DNA from: Chloroflexota bacterium
Lineage (GTDB): Bacteria; Chloroflexota; Dormibacteria; Dormibacterales; Dormibacteraceae
Direction: 5' to 3'
Length of the DNA: 26,638 nt
Assembly (NCBI GenBank): GCA_005880525.1
Contig: VBFW01000093.1
Location: 1 to 26,638, forward strand
The notes under the pieces: model-generated
Database searches by the model: none
What the model saw: only the letters and a program-made list of their open reading frames with translations
What the model was told of the DNA's origin: nothing
Part shown: positions 1-12,007 of the stretch, piece after piece
Numbering within the stretch: the stretch's first letter is position 1
How the letters are laid out: each line of letters opens with the position of its first letter
Made by a program: the position numbers and the translations under genes

Positions 1-247
1 CGGCCAGCGTGACGCCCTTCTCGCGAGTCAGGTGCTGGATGACCTGGACCTTGACGATGTCCCGCTGCGAGTAGCGCCGCCGGTTCGTGGCGGTGCGATG
101 CGGCTCGAGCAGGTTCGCGTCCTCGTAGAGCATGAGCGTCCGCGGGTGCGTCTCCAGTATCTCGGCGGCGACGCTGATGGTGTACAGCGGCTTGTCGAGA
201 TCGCCGAAGGAGCTCTGTGGCGCGCGCAGCCCAAGGCGGTTGCTCAT
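1..247 (-). CDS. MerR/HspR-like transcriptional regulator, N-terminal part (runs off left edge)
   Basis: The ATG lies at 247-245 and overlaps the tadC stop codon in a TGATG arrangement, so the gene is translationally coupled to tadC and is the most distal gene of this leftward tad unit. The 82 visible residues contain a MerR-type helix-turn-helix and wing: YTISVAAEILETHPRTLMLY, then a segment ending in the typical RRRYSQRDI stretch, then HLTREKGVTLA. The wording (Y-x-I-S-x-A-A, HPxTLxxYE, RRYS-x-x-D, E-K-G-V-x-L-A) is closest to the HspR subgroup, which normally represses heat-shock operons. Here the setting suggests a regulator of the pilus locus, which is inference. The C-terminal effector part lies outside the window, so ligand type cannot be judged. 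Confidence 0.8.
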   Translation of the reverse strand, partial: MSNRLGLRAPQSSFGDLDKPLYTISVAAEILETHPRTLMLYEDANLLEPHRTATNRRRYSQRDIVKVQVIQHLTREKGVTLA

Positions 248-1143
248 CAGTGGATCGACTTGAAGATCTGGATGATGGCCGGCCCCAGGAGCACGATCCA
301 CAGGACGGGAAAGATGCAGCCAACCATCGGGAACACCATGCGCGATGACGCCTGGGCCGCGCGCTCCTGAGCGGTCTGACGCTGCCGCCGCCGCATCTCG
401 GTGGCCTGCACCCGCAGCAAGCGCGCGATCGGGACGCCCATCTGGTCTGACTGCACGATCGACTCCACGAGGTGGTGCAGGTCGGAGACGCCGCCCTTCT
501 CGGCCATGTTCTCGAGCGCGGCCATGCGCGGCCTCCCGAGACGGATCTCGCGGAGTACTTTGCCGATCTCGTCGCCGAGCGCGTTGTGGAACCGCTCGGT
601 GATGCTCAGCAGACCCTCGTCGAGGCTCATGCCTGACTCGACGACCAGTGTGAGAAGGTCTGTCGCCTCCGCGAGCGAGCGCTGGATCTGCTGCTTGCGG
701 GACGAGATCCTGAACTCGAGCCACATGCTTGGTCCCATGTAGCCGACCACCGCGAGCACCACGCCCGCCACCGGCGCCAGCAGCAGCGGCGGAAGGTTCA
801 GCGGGACGACCAGGCCGAGAGTGAGGCCCACGATCGCCAGCAGCGCCCCCAGGCCGTAGCGGACTGACTGAAAGCCTGCCGGCGTGAGGCTGCCGGGGTC
901 CCCGGCGCGGCTGAGCTTCTCGCGCAGCTGGCTGGCTGCCAGGGCGGGCAGCCGGTTGGCGATCGGCCGCATGAGCTCCTCGAACTGCTTCAGGGCGCTG
1001 GTGCGCTCGGCGGGCTGGACCCAGGTGCCGGAGGCGGTGGCCCTGGCCCCGCTGCGGCTCACGTCGATGGCGATGAAAAAAGCGATCACGATCACGCCGC
1101 TGATGGAGCCCGCGATGATGGCTGTGAGCAGGATTGGCGACAT
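247..1143 (-). CDS. tadC: Tad pilus inner-membrane platform protein TadC (type II secretion F domain)
   Basis: A 298-aa integral membrane protein. It has an N-terminal hydrophobic helix (about residues 5-27), two adjacent hydrophobic helices near residues 90-140, a cytoplasmic GspF/T2SF domain (about 155-265; RSLAEATDLLTLVVESGMSL, then GEIRLGRP-like and VPIARLLRVQATEMRRRQR motifs) and a C-terminal membrane helix ending in KSIH. The family forms, with TadB, the membrane platform that couples the CpaF motor to pilin assembly. It starts with ATG 10 nt downstream of tadB, with GAGGG 7 nt ahead of the start, so the two are in one operon. Length matches normal TadC. The stop overlaps the start of the MerR-like gene. 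Confidence 0.93.
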   Translation of the reverse strand: MSPILLTAIIAGSISGVIVIAFFIAIDVSRSGARATASGTWVQPAERTSALKQFEELMRPIANRLPALAASQLREKLSRAGDPGSLTPAGFQSVRYGLGALLAIVGLTLGLVVPLNLPPLLLAPVAGVVLAVVGYMGPSMWLEFRISSRKQQIQRSLAEATDLLTLVVESGMSLDEGLLSITERFHNALGDEIGKVLREIRLGRPRMAALENMAEKGGVSDLHHLVESIVQSDQMGVPIARLLRVQATEMRRRQRQTAQERAAQASSRMVFPMVGCIFPVLWIVLLGPAIIQIFKSIH

Positions 1144-1153
1144 CAGAACGCCC

Positions 1154-2101
1154 TCACGTCTCGAGCTGCGTCATGCGGGAGATGACGACGTTGCCGATGA
1201 GGACGAGAAACGCGGCGATGCCCAGCAGGATGTATCCGACTGTTGTGGTGGTCATCGGCGCGAAATAACCCGGCACGAACACGTAGAGGCCGAGCGCCAG
1301 AAGGATCGGGAGCGCGGTGATGATCGTCGCCGACGCCCGCGATTGGGCGGTGAGCACCTGCATGTCGCGCTTGGTCTGCAGGCGGTCGCGCAGCGTGTCC
1401 GAGATGTTGTCCAGCACCTCCGCCAGGTTGCCGCCGACGCGGACGTGCAGGAGGATCGCTGTGACGATGAACTCGAGGTCCGGGCTGTCTATGCGCAGCA
1501 ACAGCGAGCTCAACGCGTCCTCCACCGAGGTCCCCAGCGCGATCTCTGTGGTCACGCGCTCGAACTCGGTCGACACCGGGGGCGGCGACTTGGCGGCCAC
1601 CGTCTCCAGGGCGCGGTCGATCGCATAGCCCGTCTTCAAGGAGTTGGACAGCAGCTGGAGCATGCCAGCCAGCTGCTCGTTGAACCGGTCGCGGCGGCGG
1701 CTCTGCAGGTAGCGGACCACCAGCGGCGGGACGATGAACCCGACCACGCCAAGGATGAGCGGCCCGACGGACAGGCCGAACCGGAACAGGCCGATGAGCG
1801 CCCCGAGGGCGACTGCGCCGATGCGAATCAGGAGGTATTCGGCCGGCGTGATGCTGAGGCCGGCGCGGCCGAGGTCCTCGGCGAGGGTGGGCTTGCCCTG
1901 CCCCCTCCGGCGCTGGCTCAGCGTGTCGGCGGCGGGACGAAGCAAGCGCTCGACGAGCTCGCGAGGCGTCGCGCGGGGCTGTCGGGGCATTTCGGGCGCC
2001 GGGGCGCGTTCACGCCGGATCCGGTCGACGCTCCAGAAGAAGATGGCGATGGCCAGCGCGGCCGGCACCGCGATCACAACGGCAACGAGCTGACTGCTCA
2101 A
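1154..2101 (-). CDS. tadB: Tad pilus inner-membrane platform protein TadB (type II secretion F domain)
   Basis: A 315-aa membrane protein with an N-terminal hydrophobic helix (residues about 4-24), paired helices near 85-125, the T2SF cytoplasmic domain (about 135-265; LAGMLQLLSNSLKTGYAI, HVRVGGNLAEVLDNISDTLR) and two C-terminal membrane helices. The residues following GGNLAEVL are the classical TadB signature. TadB pairs with TadC as the pilus platform. The first possible start is TTG at 2101; an in-frame GTG at 2077 (codon 9) is an alternative. No clear Shine-Dalgarno precedes either. The TTG lies at the edge of a 60-bp tandem repeat that fills the gap to cpaB, so the repeat may have displaced the original start region. 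Confidence 0.92.
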   Translation of the reverse strand: MSSQLVAVVIAVPAALAIAIFFWSVDRIRRERAPAPEMPRQPRATPRELVERLLRPAADTLSQRRRGQGKPTLAEDLGRAGLSITPAEYLLIRIGAVALGALIGLFRFGLSVGPLILGVVGFIVPPLVVRYLQSRRRDRFNEQLAGMLQLLSNSLKTGYAIDRALETVAAKSPPPVSTEFERVTTEIALGTSVEDALSSLLLRIDSPDLEFIVTAILLHVRVGGNLAEVLDNISDTLRDRLQTKRDMQVLTAQSRASATIITALPILLALGLYVFVPGYFAPMTTTTVGYILLGIAAFLVLIGNVVISRMTQLET

Positions 2102-2220
2102 GCGTCGATGCCGGCGCAGGCACCCTCTCCCGCTTGCGGGAGAGGGATCGGGGGTGAGGGACCGTCGACTCTGGCACAGGCACCCTCTCCCGCTTGCGGG
2201 AGAGGGATCGGGGGTGAGGG
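2101..2220. repeat. Tandem 60-bp repeat carrying REP-like hairpins between cpaB and tadB
   Basis: Two consecutive 60-bp units (2101-2160 and 2161-2220). The last 40-odd bases of each are identical and the first 20 are diverged. Each holds a perfect inverted repeat with 11-bp arms, CCCTCTCCCGC TT GCGGGAGAGGG (2123-2146 and 2183-2206), followed by an ATCGGGGGTGAGGG tail. The core resembles the dispersed CCCTCTCCCGC...GCGGGAGAGGG intergenic elements common in high-GC genomes. In the operon mRNA these would be strong hairpins between cpaB and tadB and may affect processing or read-through (inference). A related element is present at 21141-21195. Confidence 0.9.
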
Positions 2221-2243
2221 AGCGTGGACGAAGGCCACCGCCG

Positions 2244-3023
2244 TTAGAACAGCGACGGGAAGGCGGCCTGGACCGTCTGCAGCGTGACGCCCTTGGCCGA
2301 ATTCACGCCCGGGCAGCTCGGATCCGAGGCCTGGGAGCTCGACGGCTGGTAGTCGTGGTACGACTCGAGCTCGTACTTGAGCGAGGCGTACGTCAGGAAC
2401 CAGGTGATGAACTCGGACTGGCAGTACGTGACCACGACGGTAAGGCTCGAAGCCGTCGCAGCCGCCGAGGCTCCGCTCGCCGAGGCCGATCCGACGCGAA
2501 TCACGTGGATGTCGTGAAAGATCGTCTTGGTGGCAATCTTGCCGTTCGTCTCCACTGTGGCGATGACCGATATGTAGTCGTCGGGCTGGATGTTGCCGCC
2601 AACGCCCTGCAGGTCGCTGGTCGGCAGCTGCAGCGCGACGTATCCCGACTGAATGGGTAGGTACTCGGACTGGGCGCCGAGCGCTCCGCCCGGCTTGGCG
2701 ATCACGTTGGAGGTGATCGGCTGACCGGACACGATCGTTACCAGAGGGATCATGCCCTTCACCTCGGCGCTGTTGTGAAAGAAAAGCGAAGCCGGGTAAC
2801 CGGCGACCGGGATGCTCCTCATCTCGAGCGCCGAAGCGTCGATCGGGATCCGCGGTTGCAGGTCCCTCGTGGCGACGACCACCGACTGCTGGGCCGTGCC
2901 CTGGCCGGCGCTGGCGTTGATGGCGACCAGCACGAAGGCCGCGATCACAAGTACGGCAAGGAGGATTCCGAGGAGGGTGAAGGGTCTCCGAGATGTCAGT
3001 CCGCCCAGGTTAAGACGCGCCAC
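2244..3023 (-). CDS. cpaB: Flp pilus assembly protein CpaB/RcpC
   Basis: A 259-aa protein with a short basic N-terminus and one membrane helix (about residues 16-36, LLGILLAVLVIAAFVLVAIN), then a SAF/CpaB-type domain: VVVATRDLQPRIPIDASALE, a GMIPLVTIVSGQPITSNVI stretch, and the RcpC core YVALQLPTSDLQGVGGNIQPDDYISVIATVE. The family is an envelope protein that works with the secretin and is thought to bind peptidoglycan through the SAF domain. The C-terminal 80 residues are less typical and contain two Cys (CQSEF, DPSCPG). Start is GTG at 3023, placed by the membrane helix. A TATGAT hexamer lies 9 nt upstream, which suggests a nearly leaderless transcript. It is first gene of the leftward unit cpaB-tadB-tadC-merR and diverges from tadE. 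Confidence 0.9.
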   Translation of the reverse strand: MARLNLGGLTSRRPFTLLGILLAVLVIAAFVLVAINASAGQGTAQQSVVVATRDLQPRIPIDASALEMRSIPVAGYPASLFFHNSAEVKGMIPLVTIVSGQPITSNVIAKPGGALGAQSEYLPIQSGYVALQLPTSDLQGVGGNIQPDDYISVIATVETNGKIATKTIFHDIHVIRVGSASASGASAAATASSLTVVVTYCQSEFITWFLTYASLKYELESYHDYQPSSSQASDPSCPGVNSAKGVTLQTVQAAFPSLF

Positions 3024-3032
3024 GGCCGGACC

Positions 3033-3038
3033 ATCATA
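3033..3038 (-). promoter_or_regulatory. Candidate -10 element for cpaB
   Basis: On the minus strand the hexamer TATGAT (one mismatch to TATAAT) ends 9 nt before the cpaB GTG, inside the 29-bp gap shared with tadE. The expected transcription start would fall at or next to the GTG, giving a leaderless mRNA. No convincing -35 box is visible, and the gap leaves little room for a second promoter. Confidence 0.35.
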
Positions 3039-3052
3039 GGCAAGATATCCGC

Positions 3053-3631
3053 GTGTCGCTCCGCTTAGAGAGGCCTCTTCCAGGCGCCCGAAGGCGCCAG
3101 AAAGGCCAATCCCTGGTCGAGTTTGCGCTGTCCTCGGTCGTGCTCCTTCTGCTGGTCGGAGGGCTGGTCGACATAGGGCGTGCGATCTACATCACGGAGG
3201 CGCTTTCGACCGCGGCTCGTGAGGGGGCCCGGCACGGGGCCTGGTTCGACGCGTCCCACCTTCAGTCGCCCTACCTCTACGACGCAGAGATCAAGTCGGT
3301 GGTCGACCAGGAGCTGGCGACTGCTTCACTCCCGGCCTCGGTTCTGAAGAACCCGGGCACAACATGCCCCGCCGTCACCGACGGCAACACGTACCACAAC
3401 CCGCCGTACGCGAACGCAGCGTATCCCCCGACCGCGAACATCACGTGGCTATACATCTGCTACTCCAATACTTCCGGCGTGGACTTCGGCGGGCCGCAGA
3501 CCGGGCAGGGCAACACAGACCTGAACGTGATCGTCCTCTACACGTATGCGCCGCTGACCCCGCTGCTGGGCGGTCAGTTCGGCACGTTCCACCTCGCCAA
3601 CAATCAGCACATGACAGTCCAGGGAACGTGA
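3053..3631 (+). CDS. TadE-like minor pilin / pilus assembly protein
   Basis: A 192-aa protein. After a basic N-terminus (RRRQKGQS) it has the TadE-like motif GQSLVEFALSSVVLLLLVGG, with the conserved E following the hydrophobic stretch start, a single membrane helix (about residues 22-45), then DIGRAIYITEALSTAAREGA, the AREGAR signature of TadE/TadF. The rest is extracytoplasmic. TadE and TadF are pseudopilins processed by the prepilin peptidase and needed for pilus biogenesis. Start is GTG at 3053; no Shine-Dalgarno is visible. It heads a rightward unit of three genes and its stop overlaps the next ATG by one base. Confidence 0.88.
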   Translation: MSLRLERPLPGARRRQKGQSLVEFALSSVVLLLLVGGLVDIGRAIYITEALSTAAREGARHGAWFDASHLQSPYLYDAEIKSVVDQELATASLPASVLKNPGTTCPAVTDGNTYHNPPYANAAYPPTANITWLYICYSNTSGVDFGGPQTGQGNTDLNVIVLYTYAPLTPLLGGQFGTFHLANNQHMTVQGT

Positions 3632-3669
3632 TGCCGGCGAAGGCCACTGCAGTGATGCCGGCGAAGGCC
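3628..3669 (+). repeat. 18-bp direct repeat duplicating a start site
   Basis: GTGATGCCGGCGAAGGCC occurs at 3628-3645 and again at 3652-3669, a period of 24 bp. Because the period is a multiple of three, both copies encode MPAKA in the same frame, giving the next gene two equivalent ATG codons (3631 and 3655). Confidence 0.85.
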
Positions 3670-4200
3670 TCGACGGGCCAGCGATCCCAGGCGCTGATCG
3701 AGTTCGCCCTCATCTCGCCCGTGTTGCTTCTGCTCGTGTTCGGGATCATCGACATCGGCCGCGCCGTCTTCTACTACGACACGCTGGCGCACGCCGCGCG
3801 AGAGGGCGCGCGGGAGGCGATCAGCGCGTCGACGCCGCTGCCGACTGACGCATCGGTGCTGGCCGCGGTGATGCAGCAGCTCGTGGGCGCACCAGTCACT
3901 GCGCCGTGCCCGCAGGGACCCGTGACGAGCGCCACGCCTCCCTCGAACACGGCCTGGCTCTACATCACCGAGCCGAACCCGCCCTCCACGGTCGAGACCG
4001 CCCCGCCGGACAACGCTCCAGGTGGCGAGTTCGCCGCGCCCGCGAGCGGCAGCTGCAGCGCGGTCAATCCGGCCGTGGGCAACACCACCCTGCAGGTGAC
4101 CCTCCGATTCAACCTGGTGCTCATCACCCCGATCCTCTCGCAGGTGACCGCGGACCACATCGTGCTCACCGCCGCGGCCATCTTCAGGACCGAGTATTGA
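3631..4200 (+). CDS. Second TadE/TadF-like minor pilin
   Basis: A 189-aa protein beginning MPAKATAVMPAKAS, then the TadE motif SQALIEFALISPVLLLLVFG, one membrane helix (about residues 20-42), DIGRAVFYYDTLAHAAREGA and an extracytoplasmic C-terminus with a Pro/Ala-rich loop. The pattern matches the preceding protein, so the two are probably paralogues filling the TadE and TadF roles. ATG 3631 overlaps the previous stop (TGATG); the duplicated ATG at 3655 is an equally good start. The stop overlaps the next ATG by one base, so all three genes are translationally coupled. Confidence 0.87.
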   Translation: MPAKATAVMPAKASTGQRSQALIEFALISPVLLLLVFGIIDIGRAVFYYDTLAHAAREGAREAISASTPLPTDASVLAAVMQQLVGAPVTAPCPQGPVTSATPPSNTAWLYITEPNPPSTVETAPPDNAPGGEFAAPASGSCSAVNPAVGNTTLQVTLRFNLVLITPILSQVTADHIVLTAAAIFRTEY

Positions 4201-6203
4201 TGCGGTCGCGCGGCGCAGGCGCCAGTTGGAGCCGGGGGATCCTGATCCGTCCGCGCAATCAAAAAGGTCAGGCCATCGTGCTGGTGGCGCTGATGCTGGT
4301 GGCAGTGGTCGGCATGGCGGCGCTGGCCATCGACGGCTCGCGCGCTTACGCGCTGCGGCGCGACCTGCAGGCCGCACTCGACGCCGCGGTCCTGGCCGCG
4401 GGCGACAACTATCAGCGGACGAGCAACTTTCCCTCCGCGGAGGCAGCCGCCTCCAAGATCTTCGGTACCAATCTGCGTCTGTACAGCAACCCATCGTGCT
4501 CGCCTGGGTACATCTCACCCGGCGCCGCGCCGGTGACGATCACCTGCACGTTCTCCGACGGGACGACGCTGACCCAGGTCGTTGCGAACGCCGGTCCCGG
4601 AGGCACTACCTTCACGTTCGCCGCCACGCGAGGGCTGACGCTCCAGTTCGGGCGCATCCTCACCAACGGCGGCTCGCCGCAGGTCGCAGCCTCGGGTGGC
4701 AGCAGTGTCGGCAACCTCGTCTACCAGCCCACGCTCGCCGCCCTCAACTCGGCCGGGTGCGGCGGTGTTCCCGGCGCCGCGATATCGACGACCAGCGGTG
4801 GGCTGGCCGTGATCGGGGACGTCGTCTCGAACGGTGCCATCTCCATCGCAGGCTCGGCTCAGGTCGCCGGCGACACGTACGCCCGCTGCCAGGCCTCGGT
4901 CCCTAACCTGCAGAGTCAGTGCTATTCGAGCGGTAACAACGCACCCTGCAGCTATCCCGATGTGCTCGGAACAACCAGGACTGGCTACGCCCTTTCCGAT
5001 CCGAACTACCCTCCGCCGACGGTCGTCGGAGGGTCCCAGTCGAAACCGGCGACCAATGTGCTCATCGCCGCGGGGACCTACGCTGTGGATCCATCCTTCG
5101 CCAGCGGAACGTGCTACTTCCTTGGTGGCGGTGTCTACAGGTGGAACGGCGGCTACACGAACAGTGGCGCATTCGTATCCAACGAGCTCAGGCCGCCGGA
5201 CGAGCCTATTTACAACGACAACACGCAGCTGCAGCCACACCAGTTCTGGAACACCAACGGGATCAACTGCGGCGGCTCGGCGCAAGTGACCGCGATCTCC
5301 GGCCCCAATGCCCTGTCCAACCAGACGTGGGCGATCGTCATCACGGCGACAAGAACGTCGACGTTCAATGGACTGCCGTACCTGCGCGAAAGCGCGCCGT
5401 CGAGGTGCTACACGGTCCAGACGAACGGCACCACCCGCATCATCCAGGTGCGCGTGAGCAACGTGCCCGGCGCCACCGGCTACAACATCTACCTCGCGCC
5501 CAGCGGCTCGTGCAACGGGCCCTTCGGGTTCTCCGAGTCGCTGGCTGTGGTCGGGACGCCGGCCAACAACAACACAGCAGCATGTCCTGCCTACTCGGGG
5601 GGTAGCTGCAGCCTTGGCAACGAGGGAATCGTGCTCGACTCGACCAACCTGATCGTGCCGAATGTGCTCGCACCGGCTGATACGGTCGGTGCGTACCCGC
5701 CGGCGCCCGAATCCGCGCCGCTCCGGAGCAACCTGCCCAATGAGAACGCAGATCGCGCGGCCCCGCCGGCAGGGGATCGAGCTAACGAGAACCACTGCGA
5801 CGCGGTTGGCGGGACGTTGGTCACGTGTCCCGGGGCCGTGACCCCCGGCTCGGTCTCCTTCTACATCCCGTCCGGCGGCTGCTTGAACGCCGGGTCAGGA
5901 GGCGATGACTACTTCTTCAGCGGCTACCAGTACAACTGGATCGTGGTGTATGAGCCAGGCGCGGGCAACCCGCCCGCCAACACCTGCTCCAACAACATGG
6001 CGGCGGCCGTTGATTCGGCATTCATCGGTTACGTGTACACGCCGTCGGCCTCGCTGACCATCACCAAGGCTTCGACCTTTCGGACCGATGAGAGCGGTGG
6101 CCTGCTTGCGGACACCATCACGTTCACGGGCCAGATGCCGACGATCATCGGCGACCCTGCGGACTACGGGCCGGCGCCCCCGGCAACCCGGATCGTCAGT
6201 TGA
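4200..6203 (+). CDS. TadG-like pilus-associated surface protein
   Basis: A 667-aa protein, start ATG 4200 overlapping the upstream stop. It opens with a basic tail, then the TadG/Flp N-terminal motif KGQAIVLVALMLVAVVGMAA with one membrane helix (about residues 22-43), and LAIDGSRAYALRRDLQAALD, the typical 'D-G-x-R-x-Y...R-x-x-Q-A-A-x-D-A-A' segment. The long exported part is rich in Gly, Ser, Asn and Cys pairs. Near residues 355-460 is a beta-rich stretch with VSNVPGATGYNIYLAPSGSC, which looks like a fibronectin III-type repeat. I see no recognisable MIDAS (DxSxS) of a VWA domain. The role is probably surface-exposed, pilus-linked adhesion or assembly. The gene ends convergently, overlapping the opposite gene by 8 nt. 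Confidence 0.82.
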   Translation: MRSRGAGASWSRGILIRPRNQKGQAIVLVALMLVAVVGMAALAIDGSRAYALRRDLQAALDAAVLAAGDNYQRTSNFPSAEAAASKIFGTNLRLYSNPSCSPGYISPGAAPVTITCTFSDGTTLTQVVANAGPGGTTFTFAATRGLTLQFGRILTNGGSPQVAASGGSSVGNLVYQPTLAALNSAGCGGVPGAAISTTSGGLAVIGDVVSNGAISIAGSAQVAGDTYARCQASVPNLQSQCYSSGNNAPCSYPDVLGTTRTGYALSDPNYPPPTVVGGSQSKPATNVLIAAGTYAVDPSFASGTCYFLGGGVYRWNGGYTNSGAFVSNELRPPDEPIYNDNTQLQPHQFWNTNGINCGGSAQVTAISGPNALSNQTWAIVITATRTSTFNGLPYLRESAPSRCYTVQTNGTTRIIQVRVSNVPGATGYNIYLAPSGSCNGPFGFSESLAVVGTPANNNTAACPAYSGGSCSLGNEGIVLDSTNLIVPNVLAPADTVGAYPPAPESAPLRSNLPNENADRAAPPAGDRANENHCDAVGGTLVTCPGAVTPGSVSFYIPSGGCLNAGSGGDDYFFSGYQYNWIVVYEPGAGNPPANTCSNNMAAAVDSAFIGYVYTPSASLTITKASTFRTDESGGLLADTITFTGQMPTIIGDPADYGPAPPATRIVS

Positions 6204-6923
6204 GGCTTTCGGGCGCCTCCGGCGTCACGAGCTGAGCCTCCGCGACTGGCACCTCGGGCAGAGCCGCCTCATGCCCGTCGCCTGAGGGTTCCGCGGCCTC
6301 GGCTTGCGCCGGCGGCTCTGCCGGCTCGCCATTCTTCTCGACCGGTGAGGCGTGCAGCCGCGAGCGGACGGCGGAGGCCGACCGCTTGTCTCCAGAGTCT
6401 TCGAATCGCTGGGCGGCCACGCCCCACGCCGACCGGGCCTCATCGCGGCGGCCGAGGCCCGCGAACGCGTCGCCGCGCAGGGTCAGCGCCGCTGCGCGGT
6501 CCTTCGTCTTGTCGGCCGGCAGCAGCATGAGGGTGCTTTCGATGAGACGAAGCACCTCTTCGTAGGCTCCGACTGCAAGAGCGTTCTTTGCAGCCTGGGC
6601 CAGGAACGAGGAGGTACGCATGGCGTCGGCCGCGGTGCCGGCCTGGTACAGATGGTTCGCTATCTCGGCCGCATGGTCCTTGGCGGTCTTGCCATAGACG
6701 CGCTCCAGGGTGTCGCCGACGGCCAGGTGGTACGCCTGCAGCCGCGGCAGCGGCATTGCCGCCAGCACTCGCTGGCGCACGAGGTCGTGCGAGAACCGGT
6801 AGCGCTCGTTTCCGGACTTGGACAGAAGCCGCGCCTTGGTCGCCTCTTCGAGCGCCTCGCGCAGCTCCCCGCCCGACAGCTCGCCGAACGCCTCGAGCAG
6901 CGCGACGTCGAAGTCGCGCCCGA

Positions 6924-10878
<3,955 letters not shown>

Positions 10879-10906
10879 GGGTTATCAGGCGCCGGGCTCG
10901 CCAACA

Positions 10907-10935
10907 ATCGTGGGGAGGCAAAGAGAAGGAGTCAA
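10907..10935 (-). promoter_or_regulatory. Candidate sigma-70-type promoter for cpaF fusion
   Basis: Minus strand TTGACT (10935-10930), 17-bp spacer, CACGAT (10912-10907; matches the -10 consensus at A2, A5 and T6). The predicted start is near 10900, about 20 nt before the cpaF ATG. It sits in the 124-bp gap after the receiver-GGDEF gene, the only sizeable gap in this leftward series. Confidence 0.3.
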
Positions 10936-11002
10936 ACAGGTCATTCTCGGCGATGCTAGCACCGGGATTACCGCCCTCAGCCCCAATACGAAATGGATTC
11001 GA

Positions 11003-12007
11003 TCAGCGCAGTCTAGACTCCGGCGGACGCCGCCGGTCGACGATCCATTTGGAGCCCGGAATCCGCTTCGCGACGCCCTTCACCTCGGCGGCGCGCGAGG
11101 CGAGGGCGGGCGCGCTGCTGAAGTGGCCGGGCTTCGACATCACGATGCCGATGGACAGCGAAACCAGCGGCGTGTGGTGCATGTGGCCGGTGCGATCCTC
11201 GGATTCGATCCAGCCGCGCTCGCGGTCGACCAGGTCGTAGAGCGCCGGCACCTCCTGGTCGAAGCGGTGGATGATCTCCGACGCGAGGTCTTCGGCCAGC
11301 GACTGGTCGGTAAGGATGACGAAGTCATCGCCGCCGACGTGGCCGGCGAAGTGAGAAGGCGAGAAGTTCTCCTCCAGCACCTCGAGGATGATCGACGCGA
11401 GCGTCTTGATCACGTCGTCGCCGCGGATGAACCCGTAGTGGTCGTTGTAGCTCTTGAAGTTGTCGATGTCGGGATAGAGGCAAGCGAACTCGTGCGCGTG
11501 CAGCCGATGCGAGATCTCTCGCATGATGTCCGAGTTGCCGCTCATGCCTGTTAGCGGGCTCAGCTCCCGCGTGGTGGTGGCGCGCATGATGACCGCGCGC
11601 AGGCGGGCGACTAGCTCCTCGCCGATGAATGGCTTGGTCACGTAGTCGTCGGCGCCGGCCATCAGGTGTTCCACCTTGTCCTTGATCGAGCTGCGCACGG
11701 TCAGGAACACGACAGGGATGAGGCGTGTGCGGAAGTCCTTTCGCAGCTCGGCCAGCACCTGGTCGCCGGTGGTGGACCCGAGCATCAGGTCGAGCAGGAT
11801 GATGTCCGGCCGCCACGCCACCGCCGCGTCGTGCGCGGCGCGCCCATCGTCGACTGTGATGGCCTCGAAGCCGGCCCGCTCGAGCACCCGCTTCAGCAGC
11901 TGCAGCACCTGCGCCTCGTCGTCGACCACGAGCACGACCTCGTGATCGCTGCGTCTCGGCTTTCGGCTTAACGACCTCGCCGTGCCTTCCTCTCTGGCGA
12001 TGGTCAC
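11003..12007 (-). CDS. Response regulator with receiver and degenerate GGDEF domain
   Basis: A 334-aa protein, GTG start at 12007 overlapping the previous stop (GTGA). Receiver about residues 23-140: VVLVVDDEAQVLQLLKRVLE, phospho-acceptor Asp in DIILLDLML, conserved Lys in DDYVTKPF. GGDEF-type domain about 150-325: LSPLTGMSGNSDIMREI, DIDNFKSYNDHYGFIRGDD, and the signature as GHVGGDDFVIL, i.e. GGDDF in place of GG(D/E)EF. The Glu-to-Asp change at the catalytic position makes cyclase activity doubtful; it could instead bind GTP or a partner. No RxxD inhibitory site is evident before GGDDF. It is the last gene of the overlapping STAS-ATPase-DHp-receiver series, so its receiver is the natural phosphate acceptor for that module (inference). 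Confidence 0.88.
   Translation of the reverse strand: MTIAREEGTARSLSRKPRRSDHEVVLVVDDEAQVLQLLKRVLERAGFEAITVDDGRAAHDAAVAWRPDIILLDLMLGSTTGDQVLAELRKDFRTRLIPVVFLTVRSSIKDKVEHLMAGADDYVTKPFIGEELVARLRAVIMRATTTRELSPLTGMSGNSDIMREISHRLHAHEFACLYPDIDNFKSYNDHYGFIRGDDVIKTLASIILEVLEENFSPSHFAGHVGGDDFVILTDQSLAEDLASEIIHRFDQEVPALYDLVDRERGWIESEDRTGHMHHTPLVSLSIGIVMSKPGHFSSAPALASRAAEVKGVAKRIPGSKWIVDRRRPPESRLR

Noticed and set aside
884..2287. 467-aa open frame on the plus strand over tadB/tadC
   Set aside because: It lies antisense to well-recognised TadB and TadC, is rich in Arg/His/Asp/Glu as expected for a mirror frame in GC-rich DNA, and has no recognisable domain.
4515..5795. 426-aa open frame on the minus strand over the TadG-like gene
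   Set aside because: Antisense shadow; low-complexity Arg/Val/Gly composition and no motif.
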